Assembly: GCF_014203695.1 (NCBI RefSeq)
Contig: NZ_JACHJO010000009.1
Location: forward strand, 124,001 to 188,000
DNA from: Nocardiopsis algeriensis
Lineage (GTDB): Bacteria; Actinomycetota; Actinomycetes; Streptosporangiales; Streptosporangiaceae
Direction of reading: 5' to 3'
Length of the DNA stretch: 64,000 nucleotides
The translations under genes were made by a program, and so were the position numbers. Positions 53,462 to 60,658 of the stretch are shown here, piece after piece (position 1 is the stretch's first letter; the number at the start of each line of letters is the position of its first letter). The notes beneath the pieces are model-generated. The model had not been told where the DNA came from and made no database searches. It worked only from the letters and a program-made list of their open reading frames with translations.

Positions 53462-54523
53462 TCATTTCTCAAGCGCCGGACCACTCGCCGGTTCCTCCCG
53501 CGGGACCTGAGCCAAACGGGCGTCGACCTTATCGACCAGATCCTTGAAATCCCGATAGCAGACCTGAACGAAGGCCTGGGTACTGCCGAGCGCGCCGTCT
53601 GCGGCCTTGAGGTCGAACATGGGCTTGCGGGCATCGTGAGCCAACGGCATGAGGCTGCGGTAGTTGCGGATGGTGGCGATCTCGTGCTCGGTGCTCCCTG
53701 AGCGAGTGGGACTGTCCAAGACGAAGCGGTCATAGACCACCGGAATCCGGTTCAGCCAACGTTGGTAGGCCTGCACCGGTCTGTCCAGACGCATGCCCGG
53801 CTGCATGATGACGTAGCCGAGAGGAGTCATGTGTCCAGCGGGAAGATCGAGTTCCTTCGGTGCCCAGGGAAGAACCACCTGCTGCCACTTCTGGCGCCAT
53901 TCCCGGAGGGTGGGCCCCAGGTTGCGCAGACCGCGCAGGGAGAAGAGATCTGCGGCCAAGGGCATGAGGACGGTGTCGGAGGACAGCAGAGCCGCACGGT
54001 TGATCGCGCCCAGATTGGGCCCCACATCGATCAGGGTGATGTCGGGGTCTATGCGCCGGCGGACATCCTGGATGATGCGGTGGAAGGCCGAGGTGGTACG
54101 CAATGCCTTTTCGTCACCGCTGAAGCCTTTGGCCCAGTTGGTGGACAGCTCATCCTCGAACCGGCTCAATTCCAAGTCTCCCGGAATCAGCCAGAGGTTA
54201 TCCGCCGTTTCGATGGGGTCGACGGCCCGAATATCGCCCGTTCCCTTGACGATCGGTTCGACCGCCTGAGCTATGGTCCACACTCCGCCGAGGTCGAAGC
54301 GGGAGAAGAGCGGCTCCTGACGATCCGGAAACGTCGGTTCGGACTCGTCCCAGAGGAAGGACAGGTCCTCCTCGTCGAGGAAGGACGAGGTGAGGTTGGA
54401 CTGGGGGTCCAGATCGACCACCAGGATGCGCTTGCCCTGCCGCTGGTACATGTGGGCCAGGTGGTAGACCAGCGTGGTCTTACCGACACCGCCCTTGTTG
54501 TTGAACAGCGCGATGGACGTCAT
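53462..54523 (-). CDS. ParA/MinD-type AAA ATPase of a two-gene unit
   Basis: The 353-residue ATPase has the deviant Walker A 'FNNKGGVGKTTLVYHLAHMY', Walker A' 'LVVDLDPQSNLTSSFL' and Walker B 'DITLIDVGPNLGAINRAALL'. A specific C-terminal half with 'NYRSLMPLAHDARKPMF' is not found in chromosomal ParA. No parB gene or parS-like repeats are nearby, so it is unlikely to serve chromosome partition. It overlaps the upstream AlbA/HATPase gene by ATGA. Together they may form a defence or plasmid-derived module. Confidence 0.87.
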   Translation of the reverse strand: MTSIALFNNKGGVGKTTLVYHLAHMYQRQGKRILVVDLDPQSNLTSSFLDEEDLSFLWDESEPTFPDRQEPLFSRFDLGGVWTIAQAVEPIVKGTGDIRAVDPIETADNLWLIPGDLELSRFEDELSTNWAKGFSGDEKALRTTSAFHRIIQDVRRRIDPDITLIDVGPNLGAINRAALLSSDTVLMPLAADLFSLRGLRNLGPTLREWRQKWQQVVLPWAPKELDLPAGHMTPLGYVIMQPGMRLDRPVQAYQRWLNRIPVVYDRFVLDSPTRSGSTEHEIATIRNYRSLMPLAHDARKPMFDLKAADGALGSTQAFVQVCYRDFKDLVDKVDARLAQVPREEPASGPALEK

Positions 54524-55701
54524 CAGCCTCTCCTTAGCACGACGGCCCAGTGTGAATCTTCGACCTCGAACTCGGGTGGCGGATTCCCGTTGCGTGCCAG
54601 CGCCTCCCTGATCCTGCTGATGCCCCTGCCGAACCGGTTCACGTAACCGAGGTTCTTGAGGGCGCCAGCCAGGGAGGGGTTGCGGTAGTCGTTCATCCTG
54701 TCGTAGTTGTCTTGGCGTACGGCGCCATAGGGGCCGCCCGGGTTGCTGATCTCCACACGGTCGGCGAACCACAGAATGCGGATGGGCGCGTTGGATGACT
54801 CGTAGTTGCGGTGCATGATCGCGTTCATGATGGCCTCACGGAGCGCGGCGAGCGGATAATCCGGGCGTGTTTCCTCCCGGAATCCGCCTACTTCCATGAG
54901 CCGGGTATGGATGTGCCCGCGTAGCAGCGCGTTCAACTGCTGCGCCGTGCCGACCACATTGGCACGCAGCTCCTGGTCGTCCACTACGACACTGTCCATG
55001 TGATCCCCTTCGTAGCGGACGAACTGGGTGTAGGCACCAGGCAGTGAGGCTGAGGGGTCCAATCCGATCAGGAGCAGGCCCAGTACGGTCGCTTGCCCTG
55101 AATCAGGATCGAGAAGACGCAGCGAGGCAAGCTGCTGCTCCTCTGGTCGGTGGTTCTCCTCCAGGACCTCCTCCGAGACCGCATTGGGCAGGTAAGTGTT
55201 ACGAAAAAGCCGTAGATCCAGGTCTGCGGTGGTACTTCCGGGCCAGGGATGGCTGTCGAAGGGCAGGGACTTGCAACGCCTGCGCTCGGCAAGGACTCGT
55301 TCGTCATCCGCTGTGGCCCTACGGGTCGTCGGACCAGGACGCACCCAGGCGACACCATCGAGCCGTACAGGCGGCGCCGGCGAGGCTTCGACATGGATGT
55401 GGATGACGGGTTCCCCGTTGAACCGGGCTCTCTCGACCGTGAAGGAAGGGCGGTCCAGGATTTTGCCGTCATCGCGAAGGTTGGCGAGGTTCAGAAGAGC
55501 CTTGTCGGAGGTGTCGAGAGCGGGCTCGACGGTTCCGTCCTCCCGGACCCCGATGACGATGTCACCGCTGCCCTTGCAGGTAAGGTCGTTCGCCATCGCG
55601 CAGACCGCCTTGCGGATGACATTCAGGTCCTTGACCACTCGCTTGAACTCCAGGGTGCAGGTCTCCTGAGTCCCTAGCTCAGCGGCGAGTTCGCGTTGCA
55701 T
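54523..55701 (-). CDS. AlbA_2 (Schlafen-type) DNA/RNA-binding and HATPase_c_4 protein
   Basis: The 392-residue protein starts with an AlbA_2 domain ('ETCTLEFKRVVKDLNVIRKA', 'ANDLTCKGSGDIVIGVREDG') and continues into an HATPase_c_4 GHKL-like domain ('ALREAIMNAIMHRNYE', 'DRVEISNPGGPYG') and a winged-helix-like end ('RFGRGISRIREALARNGNPP'). Such proteins are usually called ATP-binding transcriptional regulators, and some are parts of defence systems. ATG 55701 has GGAAAAGGA upstream. Coupled to a ParA-like ATPase. Confidence 0.87.
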   Translation of the reverse strand: MQRELAAELGTQETCTLEFKRVVKDLNVIRKAVCAMANDLTCKGSGDIVIGVREDGTVEPALDTSDKALLNLANLRDDGKILDRPSFTVERARFNGEPVIHIHVEASPAPPVRLDGVAWVRPGPTTRRATADDERVLAERRRCKSLPFDSHPWPGSTTADLDLRLFRNTYLPNAVSEEVLEENHRPEEQQLASLRLLDPDSGQATVLGLLLIGLDPSASLPGAYTQFVRYEGDHMDSVVVDDQELRANVVGTAQQLNALLRGHIHTRLMEVGGFREETRPDYPLAALREAIMNAIMHRNYESSNAPIRILWFADRVEISNPGGPYGAVRQDNYDRMNDYRNPSLAGALKNLGYVNRFGRGISRIREALARNGNPPPEFEVEDSHWAVVLRRG

Positions 55702-55881
55702 CGTGTCCTTTTCCGTGTGGTCTGCGCATTGCGCGCTTAGAAGCGGAGCAGCTCGGTCGAGCAGTCCCGGTATGACCGTACAGCCGAGCATCCTGTGGAA
55801 ATGCGATGGTGACCGCTTCGTCCTGAAAACGGTCACCACCAGAATGCCGTCCGCCCTGTTCGGACATGGGCGGACACTTGA

Positions 55882-56214
55882 TCAGGACGCCAGGAGTTGG
55901 GCGAGGGTCCGAGCGTCAGGAACCTCAGCCAATCCCGTGGAGGAGGCCACCCAGAACGACCCGGTCTTCTCCCCGTACCAGATCACCAGGTGCCGGTTGC
56001 GGGCCTGGAGAGCGGCGGCGAAGGCGTGCTCGTCGCGGTACTCGGCCTTGTGACCTCCCAGGATGGGCAGCTTCTCTGCGCGAATCCTGCGGCAGGAGGG
56101 GTGCGCACAGCGAGAGCAGACCGGCCCGGCCGGCAGGGGGCGCATGCGCAGGGGCAGCACAGGGTAGTGCAGCGGGCCGCGTGCAGTTCGGGGAGCGGGG
56201 ATAGGATGCGTCAT
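55882..56214 (-). CDS. Conserved actinomycete hypothetical protein with zinc-knuckle-like Cys
   Basis: The 110-residue basic protein has 'VCSRCAHPSCRRIRAEKLPI', a Cys/His cluster that may bind zinc, and 'NRHLVIWYGEKTGSFWVASS' with a C-terminal Leu-rich end. I know such proteins only as hypothetical neighbours of HATPase and XRE-DUF5753 genes. ATG 56214 follows AGGA. It is in the same direction as the HATPase gene and might share its transcript. Confidence 0.65.
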   Translation of the reverse strand: MTHPIPAPRTARGPLHYPVLPLRMRPLPAGPVCSRCAHPSCRRIRAEKLPILGGHKAEYRDEHAFAAALQARNRHLVIWYGEKTGSFWVASSTGLAEVPDARTLAQLLAS

Positions 56215-56308
56215 CGATCCTGCTTTCTGAACATGTGGAAGTGTGCGGATTTCGGGATTGAAGGGCCCGGGAGGAGCGTTGCAGCGCTCTCCTGGGCCCG
56301 TTTCGCGT

Positions 56309-56899
56309 CTACGACACGAGGTGGACGACGTTCTCCAAGTCGGCGTTCCAGCGGCTGCCGGTCAGGTCGTAGGCCAGGAAGAACCACACCTGGCGGTGGT
56401 CGGGGATGCCGTTGTCGCCCCAGGAGGTGGCCAGGGCGTCGACCAGCGCCAGACCGCGCCCGGACTCGGCGTCCAGACCCAACCTGCCCGGGTCGACCCT
56501 CAAGGGCGAGCGTCGACCGAGAGGCAGCGCATCTCCTTCCTGCTTGGCGCCCTGGTCACGGCAGGTCAGGCGCAACCCGTCGCGGTGACGCCGGCAGGTG
56601 AGCGTGTAGACCCCGAAGGGCTCCCCCGAGCGCGAGTGCTTCAGGGCGTTGTTGGCGAGCTCGGAGCCGAGCAGGGTGAACAGATAGCGGTAGTCGCTGT
56701 CGCGGTCGGCGGCGCAGGTGTCCAGGAAGGCGCGCACCAGCGGCATGTACTGGGTGGAGCCGCCGAAGTCGTAGCGGCGGGTGCGGTAGGGGGCACGCTC
56801 GGCCCGGCCGGTGAAGTAGTGGCGGGCTCGGGGCGGAACCAGCTCCCCGAGCGGGACGGTCACCTCGGGCAGGGCTGCCAAGGATGCGGTTGCGGGCAT
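56309..56899 (-). CDS. HATPase_c_2 anti-sigma-factor-like ATP-binding protein
   Basis: The 196-residue protein has GHKL-type motifs: N-box 'LGSELANNALKHSRSGEPFG', 'RDQGAKQ' and G-box 'LDAESGRGLALVDALATSWG'. This is the RsbW/SpoIIAB-like kinase fold abundant in Streptomyces and Nocardiopsis, acting as anti-sigma factor or in regulator pairs. A start at 56899 is preferred because AAAGGAG lies ten bases upstream. It is divergent from the XRE gene, a common arrangement in actinomycetes. Confidence 0.88.
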   Translation of the reverse strand: MPATASLAALPEVTVPLGELVPPRARHYFTGRAERAPYRTRRYDFGGSTQYMPLVRAFLDTCAADRDSDYRYLFTLLGSELANNALKHSRSGEPFGVYTLTCRRHRDGLRLTCRDQGAKQEGDALPLGRRSPLRVDPGRLGLDAESGRGLALVDALATSWGDNGIPDHRQVWFFLAYDLTGSRWNADLENVVHLVS

Positions 56900-57124
56900 G
56901 ACGAACAGGCTCCTTTGCACATGGGAGTTGAACGGGGGTTCGGTGTGCCCGCAGGTGAAGGACCTTCGCGTTTCCCGCCCAGCGGGAAGGGGCACGGCGT
57001 AGCCTGACCAGCAAGGACTCTGCGTGAGGCCCTGGTCACCGGCTACGCTCCGACTTTAAAACCGAGATTCAGGAAAGTCAACGCAACTAAGCGAATCTCT
57101 CCTTTCCTGGTTTACACTGGAGCC

Positions 57125-57988
57125 ATGCAACGCCCTCACAGTCCAACACTCCGACGTCGGCGCCTATCCGCCGAGCTGAAGCGCGCCCGCGCCAGGGCAA
57201 AGCTCACTACGACTCAAGCAATCAAGAGCCTCGGCTGGGCCGCTGGCAAGCTCAGCCAAATCGAGAACGCGGAGACACAGAAGGTCAAACCGGACGATCT
57301 CGACAAAATGCTTGACCTGTATGAGATCAAGGATCCAGCGAAACGCGAGGCACTACACGCTCTGGCCAGAGATGCCAAGGTCCGTGGCTGGTGGTCGAAG
57401 TACAAGGAGGTGTTCGGCCCTCAGTCCTTGCCGGACTTCGAGGCAGAAGCATCCGCGATCCGCACCTTCGAGGGGCTGGTGGTCCCAGGGCTTCTCCAAA
57501 CACCCGACTACGCCCAGGCCGTCATCCAAGGCGGTCGTTACACCAGCGCGGAGGAGGTCGAGCGACGCGTCAAGGCCCGCATGGAGCGACGCGACATCCT
57601 GACACGCTTCAAGCCGGCAAGCCTGCGCGTGATCCTTGATGAAGCAGTGCTGCACCGGGTGATTGGTAGCCCTCCGGTCATGGCTGAGCAGTTGCGTCAT
57701 CTGCTCCACATGGCCAAACTTCCCAACATCGACCTTCAGGTAGTGCCCTTCGCCGCAGGCGCGCATGCCGCTTTTGTCGCCCCATTCAGCATCCTGGACT
57801 TCCCGGACCCTCTTGATGCGCCGATCGTGTTTGTGGACACTGCCTCAGGCGGTCTCTTTCTGGAAGAATCGGACGAAGTGGAGTCGCACATCGTCACTTT
57901 TGGTGACGTCCAAGGCTCTGCGATGAGCGCGTCACAGTCCGCCAGGCTCATCACAGAAGTCCTAAAAACCCTGGAAAGCAAATCATGA
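57125..57988 (+). CDS. XRE-family regulator with DUF5753 domain
   Basis: The 287-residue protein has an N-terminal helix-turn-helix ('LTTTQAIKSLGWAAGKLSQI', about residues 27-46) and a DUF5753 ligand-like domain containing 'RTFEGLVVPGLLQTPDYAQA' and 'LQVVPFAAGAHAAFVAPFSI'. These regulators are paired with DUF397 proteins and influence development or antibiotic production in streptomycetes. Codon use is less GC-biased than in neighbouring genes. Its stop overlaps the DUF397 gene (ATGA). Confidence 0.92.
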   Translation: MQRPHSPTLRRRRLSAELKRARARAKLTTTQAIKSLGWAAGKLSQIENAETQKVKPDDLDKMLDLYEIKDPAKREALHALARDAKVRGWWSKYKEVFGPQSLPDFEAEASAIRTFEGLVVPGLLQTPDYAQAVIQGGRYTSAEEVERRVKARMERRDILTRFKPASLRVILDEAVLHRVIGSPPVMAEQLRHLLHMAKLPNIDLQVVPFAAGAHAAFVAPFSILDFPDPLDAPIVFVDTASGGLFLEESDEVESHIVTFGDVQGSAMSASQSARLITEVLKTLESKS

Positions 57989-58251
57989 ACGACGAGCTTC
58001 TTTTCAAGAAGAGCAGCTACAGCAGTGCTCAAAGCCAGAACTGTGTAGAAGTAGCCCACATCCCCACCATGTTCCGCAAGAGCAGCCACAGCGGTGTCAA
58101 CAACAACTGCGTCGAGATCGCCGATCTTCCCTGTGGTGCGGCCGTCCGGGACTCCAAGCACCCAGACCACGGCCACCTGCCCTTCCCCTCCGCCGAGTGG
58201 GGTGCCTTCCTCGCCAGCGCGCTCACCACCGCCCGCCTCCCCCAGCCCTGA
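57985..58251 (+). CDS. DUF397 protein with doubled N-terminal motif
   Basis: The 88-residue product contains the DUF397 lead motif twice: 'FKKSSYSSAQSQNCVEVA' at about 7-24 and 'FRKSSHSGVNNNCVEIA' at about 30-46, followed by one C-terminal half ('VRDSKHPDHGHLPFPSAEW'). Typical members are about 60 residues with a single motif, so this looks like an internal partial duplication. Translationally coupled to the XRE gene, and presumably its antagonist or partner. Confidence 0.88.
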   Translation: MNDELLFKKSSYSSAQSQNCVEVAHIPTMFRKSSHSGVNNNCVEIADLPCGAAVRDSKHPDHGHLPFPSAEWGAFLASALTTARLPQP

Positions 58252-58272
58252 CCGGCTCTGACACCGACACCC

Positions 58273-58310
58273 CGGGGTGGCCGACAGGGACGCCCCTGCC
58301 GGCCACCCCG
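58273..58310 (+). terminator. Terminator of the XRE-DUF397 operon
   Basis: CGGGGTGGCCG pairs with CGGCCACCCCG and, inside, CAGGG with CCCTG, with one mismatch and a 4-base loop, 22 bases past the stop codon. Confidence 0.85.
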
Positions 58311-58569
58311 CGTCATGTCACCTCCGTGCCCCAGGCACCCACCCCACCCCGCTCTTCAACTCTCTCCCCGGGCCACTCTCACCCGCTCCCCATGGCCCCT
58401 GCCGGAGGGGCCCTCCGCCCCCTTCAACGTTCCTCCGCTTCGCAAGCAACTTCGAGCAAGGGCGTTGGTCGGTCACCGGACGCGGGCTTTGATGGATGTA
58501 GGGCAATCACCCGCTACCTCGGACCGCCCTGTTCCACACGACCCCCACCCCTGTTGTGAGGAGGCGGCC

Positions 58570-58593
58570 ATGAACGACGACGGCAACAACTGA
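58570..58593 (+). CDS. mccA: Candidate microcin C-like precursor peptide MNDDGNN
   Basis: A seven-codon ORF, MNDDGNN, preceded by AGGAGG with ideal five-base spacing. E. coli MccA is also a heptapeptide, MRTGNAN, and the C-terminal Asn is the residue that MccB adenylates. Here the C-terminus is likewise Asn, with the same Gly-Asn core. It lies 81 bases beyond the end of the HIT gene and faces the MccB/HIT operon (opposite strand), which is unusual. The frame is also open upstream (ATG 58492), giving a longer form with the same Asn end. No Asn-ending short ORF was found upstream of the mccB gene. Confidence 0.5.
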   Translation: MNDDGNN

Positions 58594-58610
58594 CATCCAC
58601 CAACGCCTTC

Positions 58611-58641
58611 GGGGCGGGGCGGACCAGGTCCACCCCGCCCC
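58611..58641. terminator. Hairpin between the candidate precursor peptide and the HIT gene
   Basis: GGGGCGGGG pairs with CCCCGCCCC and GGAC with GTCC, one mismatch, 3-base loop. It sits between two convergent genes and could end both transcripts. In the E. coli mcc operon a hairpin likewise follows mccA. Confidence 0.65.
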
Positions 58642-58674
58642 TTCAGCGTGGTCGCTCCCCCGACGCGCGTCGCG

Positions 58675-59166
58675 TCAGGTCGCTGCTTCGGCCCGCACTC
58701 GCTCGGCGACGCGCGCGAGCCAGGCGTCGTCCGCGCGGACGTGGTCGTGGGAGGACAGGTAACCCTGATAGCGGTCGAAGTAGCCGGTGATGGGCGAGGA
58801 CACCTCACGCCAGTTCTCGCCCTGGTTACCCGCGGTGTGGTGCATGGGAAAGAGCTTGGCGTGGGCGTGGTCGACCCCGTAGCCCTCGTACATGATCCCG
58901 GTGCGGGCCACGTCCTCGAACGCCCGGTCCAGCAGACGGGCCACCTGTCGGGCGGCCAGATGCAGCGCGGTGTACTCCTCGGGCTCCATCTCCACGACGT
59001 AGCTGGGTCGGTGGGCCTTGGGGATCACGACCGAGAAGCCTTCGGTGTTGGGGAAGATCGACAGGAACGCCAGGTGGTCGGCGTCCTCCCAGATCCGATG
59101 GGCGGGCGCGTCACCGGCTGCGATCCGGCAGAAGATGCACTCGGGGGCTTGGGACTCGGTACTCAC
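58675..59166 (-). CDS. mccH: HIT-family hydrolase, candidate microcin C-type immunity phosphoramidase
   Basis: The 163-residue protein has the HIT-superfamily start 'CIFCRIAAGDAPAHRIWEDA', 'GFSVVIPKAHRPSYV' and the active-site segment 'GYGVDHAHAKLFPMHH'. The triad reads His100-Ala-His102-Ala-Lys104: the middle His nucleophile is kept and the third His is Lys, as in a subset of HIT proteins. In some microcin C-like clusters a HIT enzyme (MccH) hydrolyses the phosphoramide of the toxic aspartamide-adenylate and gives self-immunity. It follows the MccB-like gene by 41 bases. GTG 59166 has GAGGAG four bases upstream. A housekeeping HIT role cannot be excluded. Confidence 0.8.
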   Translation of the reverse strand: MSTESQAPECIFCRIAAGDAPAHRIWEDADHLAFLSIFPNTEGFSVVIPKAHRPSYVVEMEPEEYTALHLAARQVARLLDRAFEDVARTGIMYEGYGVDHAHAKLFPMHHTAGNQGENWREVSSPITGYFDRYQGYLSSHDHVRADDAWLARVAERVRAEAAT

Positions 59167-59207
59167 AGGACTCCTCGGTGTCGTGGTGTCGCGGGACGGA
59201 CGTCGGC

Positions 59208-60266
59208 TCAGGTGGAACAGTACGGGTCGCGGTCGGCGGGCTGTGCCTGGATCGACATGTCGTGCGACCACACGCCCATACGCCGGTTCAAGGACGCCGG
59301 CACTCCGAACCCTCCCAGATGGCGCAGGACGTCCAGGGCGGCCAGGGAGGAGGCGAGCATGTTGACCGGGCCGTTGGACGGCGCCTGGTAGCGGGCGTTG
59401 ATCCGTCCGATGAGCACCGCCAGCTCGGGTTCGTCGGCGGGGGCGCTTGCCGTGAGCGGCCGGCAGTCCCAGCATCCGGTGATCCCGGGGAGCACCAACG
59501 GCCCCCACACCGCGATGTCGTTGACATAGCAGGCGTTCAACCACGCCCGGCCGGAGTCGACGCAGTGAGCATTCACCAGACCGGTCAGTCCCGGTGAGTC
59601 GGCGGAGACCAGCAGCAGGTCCGCCTCCGGAAGGGCTCTCAGGTCTTCGGTGTCGGCCGGCGCGCCGACGACGGAGCGGATACGGCATCCGGGGTTGCGG
59701 CGGCGCAGTTCCCGAGCCAGGACCTGGCTCTTGGGCGAACCGGCGTCGGCCTCGGTGAACAGGAACTGGCGGGTCAGGTTGCTCAGCTCCACATGATCGG
59801 CATCCACCAGAGTCAACGCGCCGACCCCCGCAGTGGCCAGGGTGACCGCGACCAGGTTGCCGATCCCCCCGCAGCCCAGCAGGAGCACGTGGGCAGAGGC
59901 CAGCCGTCGCTGCACGCGCTCTGCGTCCGCGCCGGACAACTCGTAGAACAGGGCGTGCCTGCTGTAGCGGTCCTGCGGGTCGTAGGCGGAGACGGAGAGC
60001 AAGCAGTTCCCACGTTCCAGGGTCGACATCGCCGCCTCTGCGCGGGCGGCTTCCACCCGGCAAGGACCGAGCAGGAAGTCCAAGGCCTCAGCCCGGGTCC
60101 GGGGCTCGCGGAAGTGATCGGCGAGGTGGATCAGCGGGCGCCACAGCTGTCGGTCCCGGATGCTCTGCCGAATGGAGCCGAATCCGAGGAAGAGTGTGCC
60201 GTCCTGCACCCCGATACGGACATAGGGGGCGAGTATTCGCGGGGGTTCGATGCCGGGAGGATGCAC
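59208..60266 (-). CDS. mccB: MccB-like peptide adenylyltransferase (ThiF/E1 family)
   Basis: The 352-residue protein has almost the length of E. coli MccB (about 350). A peptide-binding N-terminal domain (1-100) ends 'RYSRHALFYELSG', followed by the ATP site 'LLLGCGGIGNLVAVTLATAG' (GCGGIG at 131-136), 'LSNLTRQFLFTEADAG', 'VSADSPGL', 'YVNDIAVWGPLVLPGITG', zinc CxxC 'CWDC' (265-268) and 'SLNRRMGVWS'. These blocks match MccB by memory far better than MoeB or ThiF. MccB adenylates the C-terminal Asn of MccA to make a non-hydrolysable N-P bond. The second zinc pair is incomplete: the chain ends 'PYCST'. GTG start; weak ribosome binding site. Confidence 0.87.
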   Translation of the reverse strand: MHPPGIEPPRILAPYVRIGVQDGTLFLGFGSIRQSIRDRQLWRPLIHLADHFREPRTRAEALDFLLGPCRVEAARAEAAMSTLERGNCLLSVSAYDPQDRYSRHALFYELSGADAERVQRRLASAHVLLLGCGGIGNLVAVTLATAGVGALTLVDADHVELSNLTRQFLFTEADAGSPKSQVLARELRRRNPGCRIRSVVGAPADTEDLRALPEADLLLVSADSPGLTGLVNAHCVDSGRAWLNACYVNDIAVWGPLVLPGITGCWDCRPLTASAPADEPELAVLIGRINARYQAPSNGPVNMLASSLAALDVLRHLGGFGVPASLNRRMGVWSHDMSIQAQPADRDPYCST

Positions 60267-60329
60267 CGGGGGAAACCGCCTTTCGGTCGGGCCGCGAAGG
60301 CCGGAACCAGGTCACCGCCGACCGTAGAA

Positions 60330-60351
60330 CCGGAGCGGTGTCCCGCTCCGG
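60330..60351. promoter_or_regulatory. 9-bp perfect hairpin in the leader between mccB-like gene and its divergent neighbour
   Basis: CCGGAGCGG, loop TGTC, CCGCTCCGG, located 64 bases upstream of the MccB-like start in the 190-bp divergent intergenic region. It may be a regulatory hairpin or an operator; no U-tract follows on either strand. Confidence 0.5.
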
Positions 60352-60456
60352 GAAGTTGCTCGGAATTGCTCCCGCAGGCCCTGTCGAAGCCTGGAAACGT
60401 GCGGTGGCGGTCGGCAAGACTGGTCTTCTCGACTCCCTGGAAGAGGAAACCTGCCC

Positions 60457-60657
60457 ATGAAGCTGCGCAAGATAGGAACCACCTCGCAGGACGGCGGATG
60501 CCCGACGCTGTACGAGACCGACACCGGTGACATCGTGGTCCAGGGCGACCGGCTGACCGTTCCCGAAGCGTTGGCCCAGCTGAGCGACGTCCTTGCGGGT
60601 GAAGAGTTCGTCGTTGTCCCCCGCACCCTGCTGACGCGCTTCGCCCCCAAGGAGTGA
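60457..60657 (+). CDS. Small conserved protein preceding DUF6879 (third module)
   Basis: The 66-residue product is a distant homologue of the proteins at 17,095 and 20,337: 'GGCPTLYETDTGDIVVQG' occupies the same place, and it too directly precedes a DUF6879 gene. GGAAGAGGAAACC lies upstream of the ATG. The C-terminal half is shorter and ends 'LLTRFAPKE'. It is divergent from the MccB-like gene. Confidence 0.8.
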   Translation: MKLRKIGTTSQDGGCPTLYETDTGDIVVQGDRLTVPEALAQLSDVLAGEEFVVVPRTLLTRFAPKE

Positions 60658-60658
60658 G

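Noticed and set aside
53462-54523. Chromosome-partition ParA
   Set aside because: No parB partner or parS-like repeats; coupled to an AlbA/HATPase gene within a defence-like island.
58492-58593. A longer precursor beginning at ATG 58492 instead of the heptapeptide
   Set aside because: No ribosome binding site near 58,492, whereas AGGAGG precedes 58,570 at ideal spacing; kept only as an alternative with the same C-terminus.
60267-60456. Possible precursor peptide directly upstream of the mccB-like gene
   Set aside because: All minus-strand frames were read by eye; no short ORF ends in Asn before a stop, and the only ATG opens a frame that runs into an Arg-rich tail.
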